Below are positions 28,558 to 32,625 of a stretch of DNA of 32,625 bases, piece by piece. The notes beneath the pieces were generated by a model. That model saw only the letters and a program-made list of their open reading frames with translations, had not been told where the DNA came from and searched no databases. Location: IMG/VR virus record IMGVR_UViG_3300020410_000040, positions 1-32,625 of that record, one strand, 5' to 3'. This DNA is from a virus. The position numbers were made by a program, and so were the translations under genes. Numbering within the stretch: the stretch's first letter is position 1; the number at the start of each line of letters is the position of its first letter.

Positions 28558-29118
28558 TTATATGGTCTCTAGTTGCCCACGCATAATTAAGTCACGCCAT
28601 TGTGAAACTTTTAGTTCCATCTTGTTATCTAATATATTATAATAAGCGTCTAATTCATCCTCTAGCCCAATCAACCTAGCATCAAATGTTGGTGTTGCTG
28701 GTTGCTCGTATTCAAAGATATAATTGTGTAGCTTATCATATCGTATGTAAAAATCAAACTGTCCACCCTTGGCCAATGCTAAATGAGGAGCCAAATGTGT
28801 ATGGTAAAACATGTTTTCTCTTTTTACGTTCACTTCATGTATAGACATTCCATGGAGCCAAGCTGCATGTCTGTGCTGGTCGTTAGGATGTCGTAATACT
28901 AGAATGTGTTCTCTATCTGTGTAAACATTAGTAAGTCCTGCCCAATGATGTGGCTTGACGTAGCCCAATGTCGTTCGTGTTCCTGTCTGTCTGAAAAACT
29001 CTTTGAATACTCTGGTGCCAATAGGACCATGACTGTAAATTGTGAGATTGCTGGTCTCTAAATAGGTTGGTAATACCTCGGTGTCGTTATATCTTTCTGG
29101 AGTTGTTTTTGGTTTCAT
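28558..29118 (-). CDS. sulfotransferase-like protein (tentative)
   Basis: 186 residues. SHGPIGTRVFKEFF resembles a P-loop-like PAPS 5'-phosphosulfate segment, and ILVLRHPNDQHRHAAWL resembles the RxPxxR 3'-phosphate motif of sulfotransferases. FDFYIRYDKLHNYI fits the following strand and helix. If correct it would transfer a sulfate group to a glycan or metabolite. The key lysine of the classical motif is not seen, so function is uncertain. ATG 29118 overlaps the upstream gene by 32 bases. Confidence 0.4.
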   Translation of the reverse strand: MKPKTTPERYNDTEVLPTYLETSNLTIYSHGPIGTRVFKEFFRQTGTRTTLGYVKPHHWAGLTNVYTDREHILVLRHPNDQHRHAAWLHGMSIHEVNVKRENMFYHTHLAPHLALAKGGQFDFYIRYDKLHNYIFEYEQPATPTFDARLIGLEDELDAYYNILDNKMELKVSQWRDLIMRGQLETI

Positions 29119-29347
29119 TTTCTACTCTATCTGCTATTTTGTTTAGCACCTTATCCATTTGTTCTAAATGATCTACAAATTCTATCTTATCACCAAAGAA
29201 ATGCATCGTTGTATAGCCTGCTCTGTTGCGTTTGCTCTTTACATAATCTACCATAGCTCCTGAGCCTTCACGCCAACCTATACGATAAGATGTGTATGCT
29301 AATCCTACACCACAAATTATAAAAATTAAATATTCTAATTCAGTCAT
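29087..29347 (-). CDS. small membrane protein, 86 aa
   Basis: MTELEYLIFIICGVGLAYTS is an N-terminal transmembrane segment, followed by a basic region and a helical C-terminus (FVDHLEQMDKVLNKIADRVE). Function unknown. ATG 29347 is set by the TAATG overlap with the radical SAM gene; a start 5 codons earlier lies inside that gene. Confidence 0.65.
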   Translation of the reverse strand: MTELEYLIFIICGVGLAYTSYRIGWREGSGAMVDYVKSKRNRAGYTTMHFFGDKIEFVDHLEQMDKVLNKIADRVENETKNNSRKI

Positions 29348-30996
29348 TATTTTCTCTCCCAATTGATCTTTTTATGTTTGTATTCTTCTATTATGCTTAA
29401 ATGTAAATCTATTTGTTTCTTGCCTAATGGTTCTATCTCTGAAAATGTCTTGCACATGTCGTCAATATCATATCGTCCGCCTGTCAAATATCTGTGATAA
29501 AAGAACACACCAGGAGCTAACTTGCCTGGTAGTTGTGGGTCGCCTGCAACCTCATCAAATACTTTCCAAGCATCCCAGACATTCATTGTGCTGTGTTTCC
29601 AGTTTGCCACACCAGGACTATTGATATAAAACTTTACAATCTCCTGTAGCTCTGGTCTAATGTCATCATAATTTACACCCATTTCCTCAGGCGTAACTCG
29701 TGAGAATGGACTGCCCTCGTCCCATACTGTTCTATCAAATATACTAGGATTAGTAGCAAGTCTAAACATCTCGCCATCAGATATCATTAGTGGTATAAAT
29801 CCATAAGCATGACCAGGAAACTTATCAAATATCCAATCCCTTGCTTCTAAAAATGTATCTCTAGTTTCATATGGCAAACCTATAATCATTGATATTGTAG
29901 CTCTGTAATTACCTCGCTCTCTAAACCAATCCTGTGCTTTCAACATGCCTTCTTTTAGTTTGTCAGGACTCATGCCTTTGCCTATATATTTAGCTGCTTC
30001 ATGATTAAAAGATTCTATACCATAAAAGTGAGACCAAAAGCCCATGTCACTCATGTCTTGCCAAGTGTCTTCCCAATTTACCAATAGATCAGGCCTAGCA
30101 TAACCTGATAGTTGTATCTTACATTCAGGAAACTCTTCCTGTATTCTCTTCACAACACGAGCACATTTTGCTAGTTTAGATTTACTATCGTTAATCGTTT
30201 CATCGCCTACTGTATAATGTTGAATACCCCATTTCACATAGTTCTCTCTTAGTTCATTATAAAGATTCTCCTCACATCGAGACATATCTCCTTTAACTCC
30301 TAATACAGAGAATGAACAGAACTTACATTGAAACTTACACCCACGACCTAATTCTACAGTTACTACCTCGTCAGGCCTCATGAAGTCTCTTTCCTCATAA
30401 CTAACATTGGCATTAGGCATTGGCCATGCTGGAAAGTCTGTTCTACATTCAACGACTTGTCTGTCTGCTCCCCAATAATTTCGTGTCTTAATCTTAGGGT
30501 CAGCTCCTGGAACTCCTGTAAGCCAATTCAAAAACTCTAACAAACCATATTCTGCAAAACTACTGAAATAATAATCTACAGGATATCCTAATATTGCTGA
30601 TAAATTTTGTGCTCCTGCTACCCACACGAGCTGAGGATATCTCTCTCGTAAGAAATGCACATTGTTCTGCATTGTTTTAAAGTGTTCTTGGTTCTTTAAA
30701 CTAGAACCAGCTGCTGGAAACATAGCAGATATACCTACAAATTTTGTATCCTTTGTAACTCGTGAGTCAAAGAAATCTGTAAGTTCTTCTCGTGACCACG
30801 TAGGCCAGAAGTCTAATACTTCTACGTCCCAATTATTCTGTCTTAAAAATGTGGCGATACGATGTCCGCCTGCTGATCTTTTTATGCCTGGCCAATAGTC
30901 AGGCTTATCCTTTTCGTCTTGTGATGTTAAATAGTTTCTTGTTTCTGATGTATCCTCACGTTCAAGCATACCACCTAATATAATGCCGTGGTTCAT
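29347..30996 (-). CDS. radical SAM protein with B12-binding-like N-terminus
   Basis: 549 residues. The N-terminal 160 residues look like a cobalamin-binding-type Rossmann domain (SAGGHRIATFLRQNNWDVEVLDF, KFVGISAMF), but the DxHxxG cobalamin motif is not evident. The radical SAM motif is GRGCKFQCKFCSFSVLG (C220, C224, C227), followed by YTVGDETINDSKSK and ISMIIGLPYET, as in the B12-type Elp3/MiaB-like superfamily. Not a close relative of the four tandem radical SAM proteins at 9691-15459. Substrate unknown. Followed by the small membrane and sulfotransferase-like genes in one coupled series. Confidence 0.8.
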   Translation of the reverse strand: MNHGIILGGMLEREDTSETRNYLTSQDEKDKPDYWPGIKRSAGGHRIATFLRQNNWDVEVLDFWPTWSREELTDFFDSRVTKDTKFVGISAMFPAAGSSLKNQEHFKTMQNNVHFLRERYPQLVWVAGAQNLSAILGYPVDYYFSSFAEYGLLEFLNWLTGVPGADPKIKTRNYWGADRQVVECRTDFPAWPMPNANVSYEERDFMRPDEVVTVELGRGCKFQCKFCSFSVLGVKGDMSRCEENLYNELRENYVKWGIQHYTVGDETINDSKSKLAKCARVVKRIQEEFPECKIQLSGYARPDLLVNWEDTWQDMSDMGFWSHFYGIESFNHEAAKYIGKGMSPDKLKEGMLKAQDWFRERGNYRATISMIIGLPYETRDTFLEARDWIFDKFPGHAYGFIPLMISDGEMFRLATNPSIFDRTVWDEGSPFSRVTPEEMGVNYDDIRPELQEIVKFYINSPGVANWKHSTMNVWDAWKVFDEVAGDPQLPGKLAPGVFFYHRYLTGGRYDIDDMCKTFSEIEPLGKKQIDLHLSIIEEYKHKKINWERK

Positions 30997-31314
30997 TTAT
31001 CCGCCTGTGAGATATACGAAAAGATTCCTCAGTAAGAACAGTAACCCGACGCCATTAAGCATAACCAACGCTCTGTCTTTCCACACTATTGATACCCATA
31101 GCCATAAGCCAATACCTATGATAGAGAAACATAGATCATATATTTGTAAACCTTCTAGGCCTCTCATGGACAGCGCTGCTAATATGAATATAGATGCAAT
31201 CCATTTTACATACCAATCAACAGTATATTTAGGAGTAGCAGACTTCTGAATTCTTTTAGAATTCTCTAGCTCTTCCTGTGTAAAATTGTTATCAGGTTTC
31301 TTTATTAATGGCAT
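30997..31314 (-). CDS. small integral membrane protein, 105 aa
   Basis: A soluble N-terminal 30 residues, then YVKWIASIFILAALSM, YDLCFSIIGIGLWLWVSIVW and LVMLNGVGLLFLLRNLFVYL: three predicted transmembrane segments. The WYVKWIAS...W.DRALV.LN pattern resembles a small membrane family (possibly DUF6552) seen in marine bacteria and phages; I cannot confirm it here. Adjacent to the radical SAM gene and overlapping the HAD gene by 23 bases. Confidence 0.65.
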   Translation of the reverse strand: MPLIKKPDNNFTQEELENSKRIQKSATPKYTVDWYVKWIASIFILAALSMRGLEGLQIYDLCFSIIGIGLWLWVSIVWKDRALVMLNGVGLLFLLRNLFVYLTGG

Positions 31315-31885
31315 ATTTGTAAATCTCTTCCCAATTTTTAACTATCTTTATAGCACCATCATAGTTCATGTTGTGTCCATGTTCCATAATAATTGAATCG
31401 TATTTTAGTTTAGCACCAACTTGTGCATTAACTATTTTGTCTTCAACCCAAATGCTATATCTGTATTTATGTGCCAAGTCAGTTAGTATATCATCTTTGT
31501 CTGCACCACAATCTAAGTAATGGAACTCTATAAATGTGCCATTACCAAATAGTTTGTTAAGATTACATGTTCTTAACTTCTGTGCTGATGGGTCATTTGA
31601 TAAGCTCGTTACTGCTACAAATCTATACCCATGCTTTTCAGCTAGTTTCTTTATGTAATATTGTGCATCTCTCAAGGGAGGTAAAAAGCCTACACTTGCT
31701 GACTCGTTGAAAGTCCTTACAAGTTGTTTAGCCTGATCTATTGTTATTTCATATTGTTTGTAAACACTATAAACATCTTTATACTTTAGTTCATGTCCAT
31801 GTGCTTGCATCCAAGTATGAAAACCATATTCCCAGTCTAAACATACTCCATCACAATCTGTTAGTATTATTTTATCTTTTATCAT
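31292..31885 (-). CDS. HAD-family hydrolase, 5'-nucleotidase-like
   Basis: 197 residues. MIKDKIILTDCDGVCLDWEY carries the HAD nucleophile motif DxDG (D10, D12); VAVTSLS is motif II; a lysine-containing segment (KLRTCNLNKLFG) and WVEDKIVNA fit motifs III and IV. Resembles phage deoxyribonucleotidases that trim nucleotides, but other phosphatases are possible. ATG 31885 lies exactly 6 bases after the -10 of promoter E, so the message should be leaderless; no Shine-Dalgarno is present. Confidence 0.75.
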   Translation of the reverse strand: MIKDKIILTDCDGVCLDWEYGFHTWMQAHGHELKYKDVYSVYKQYEITIDQAKQLVRTFNESASVGFLPPLRDAQYYIKKLAEKHGYRFVAVTSLSNDPSAQKLRTCNLNKLFGNGTFIEFHYLDCGADKDDILTDLAHKYRYSIWVEDKIVNAQVGAKLKYDSIIMEHGHNMNYDGAIKIVKNWEEIYKYAINKET

Positions 31886-31891
31886 ACTCGT

Positions 31892-31920
31892 ATTATGCAC
31901 TATTTACAACCTCGTGTCAA
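31892..31920 (-). promoter_or_regulatory. phage sigma70-type promoter, conserved-spacer family (E)
   Basis: TTGACA (31915-31920), 17 bp spacer with GGT at 4-6 and GTG at its end, CATAAT (31892-31897). The -35 and spacer lie on the last codons and stop of the upstream metallopeptidase gene. Confidence 0.8.
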
Positions 31921-32365
31921 TAGAAATAACGTCTTTGATGCGCCTTTTTAGCCGTTTCTTAATAAAGCCATGAGTCAGAGGTTTCTGTAGTTTCCAAGCT
32001 TCTATCTCCCACGGCTCGTTTCGTCTATCAGTATGTCGTTGTCCATACCAAAAATGTGTTAGGTTCTTTTCTGTTAGTTGTTTCCTTACAGTTTGTTTTA
32101 CATGCACCATTTCATGTGCAACTGTGAGTAGAAAGTCATAGAGTTTTTGTGTCTTTTCTACTTCAATCGTAAAAGCATTATCACCATCATCTTGGCAATA
32201 ACCTACTACGTTGTCTTTGCTAGGAATGTTCTTGAGTTGTATATCTATCCATAGTGTTCTATGTCTAGGTAGCATTTCATCTATACAATATTCTGTAAGT
32301 TCATATGCTAGTTTTCTTTGTTGTGCTAAACCACCTGATATGTCAATGACATTTGCTGGGTGCAT
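31904..32365 (-). CDS. HExxH metallopeptidase-like protein
   Basis: 153 residues. TVAHEMVHVKQ holds the zinc motif HExxH (H84, E85, H88), with a possible third ligand in EPWEIEAW about 32 residues later. Resembles small SprT-like or wss-type metalloprotease domains found in phages. No signal peptide. GGAG lies upstream of ATG 32365. Target protein unknown. Confidence 0.7.
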   Translation of the reverse strand: MHPANVIDISGGLAQQRKLAYELTEYCIDEMLPRHRTLWIDIQLKNIPSKDNVVGYCQDDGDNAFTIEVEKTQKLYDFLLTVAHEMVHVKQTVRKQLTEKNLTHFWYGQRHTDRRNEPWEIEAWKLQKPLTHGFIKKRLKRRIKDVISIDTRL

Positions 32366-32380
32366 AATATAGTCTCCTCA

Positions 32381-32620
32381 CTATCTACCGTCTTCCCCGT
32401 ATCTGCCTCTTTCTCTGTTACCATCACCGTTAAGTTCTGTTAGATCTTGCTGCTTAACTTTGAAGTCTCTTTCATATATCTCAGCTTCAAATGCTGGAAT
32501 CAATTTGTCTGCCATATGATCGTCTACCAACAATTTAGATAGCAGTGCTAGTTCTTGACCATTTAGTCTTTTAATCTTTTCTGCTATTGCGTGTGGTGAT
32601 GCTTTATTACCTAATGCCAT
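32381..32620 (-). CDS. hypothetical protein, 79 aa
   Basis: MALGNKASPHAIAEKIKRLN then a helical stretch (ELALLSKLLVDDHMADKLIP) and a Gly/Arg/Glu-rich tail. No family recognised. Complete: ATG at 32620 and stop at 32381. Its promoter would lie outside the window. Confidence 0.6.
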   Translation of the reverse strand: MALGNKASPHAIAEKIKRLNGQELALLSKLLVDDHMADKLIPAFEAEIYERDFKVKQQDLTELNGDGNRERGRYGEDGR

Positions 32621-32625
32621 TATGC

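Noticed and set aside
32618-32625. GCATAATG at the right edge as another family promoter -10
   Set aside because: The -35 would be outside the window and the match overlaps the start codon; cannot be judged.

Overview
The window is part of an A+T-rich, T4-like (tevenvirus-related) myovirus genome, most likely a marine phage. The core T4 replication and late-transcription genes are recognisable by motif and order: gp32 single-stranded DNA-binding protein, gp59 helicase loader and gp33 late co-activator, with a T4-type lysozyme at the left edge. T4 late promoter boxes (TATAAATA) stand upstream of likely late genes on both strands. There are no photosynthesis genes, tRNAs, rRNAs, insertion sequences or CRISPR arrays. 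The low G+C, the tightly overlapping genes and the cyanophage/pelagiphage-like gene set suggest a marine host, perhaps an alphaproteobacterium, but the sequence does not settle this.

Layout. 1-5168 (minus): lysozyme, a 2OG-Fe(II) oxygenase, gp32 with its own leader and terminator, gp59, a methyltransferase, gp33, a sugar epimerase, an exported SleB-type cell-wall hydrolase and a small basic protein. 5250-5793 (plus): a late-promoter micro-operon of four tiny overlapping membrane-protein ORFs. 5776-9024 (minus): PD-(D/E)XK exonuclease, ATP-dependent DNA ligase and small conserved phage genes. 9068-18356 (minus): a long coupled operon behind a late promoter, holding a fatty-acid desaturase, an Asp/Asn-hydroxylase-like oxygenase, a GNAT protein, a methyltransferase-like protein and four tandem radical SAM proteins. 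18453-22949 (plus): two exported low-complexity or repeat proteins and a membrane coiled-coil protein behind a late promoter. 22958-26773 (minus): small membrane and hypothetical proteins. 26849-27139 (plus): one small conserved gene. 27140-27594: a strikingly G+C-rich non-coding region with 49-50 bp tandem repeats and a G-quadruplex motif. 27595-32620 (minus): small genes, a sulfotransferase-like protein, a fifth radical SAM protein, a membrane protein, a HAD nucleotidase and an HExxH metallopeptidase.

Regulation can be read in unusual detail. At least seven sites share a sigma70-type promoter with a conserved spacer (TTGACA, 17 bp with an internal GGT and a terminal GTG, then CATAAT); they probably drive early or middle genes. 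Late boxes TATAAATA mark the gp32, oxygenase, desaturase/radical SAM, exported-protein and micro-operon transcripts. Several promoters sit only 5-7 bases before the start codon, predicting leaderless or almost leaderless messages. The gp32 leader carries a 5' hairpin followed by G-poor AAUACA repeats, similar in plan to the autoregulatory operator of T4 gene 32.

The most promising undescribed system is the late-expressed biosynthetic operon at 9068-18356, with possible partners elsewhere in the window (oxygenase at 359, methyltransferase at 2731, epimerase at 3577, radical SAM at 29347). Its product is unknown. The next most interesting are the tiny membrane-protein micro-operon and the G+C-rich iteron/G4 region.
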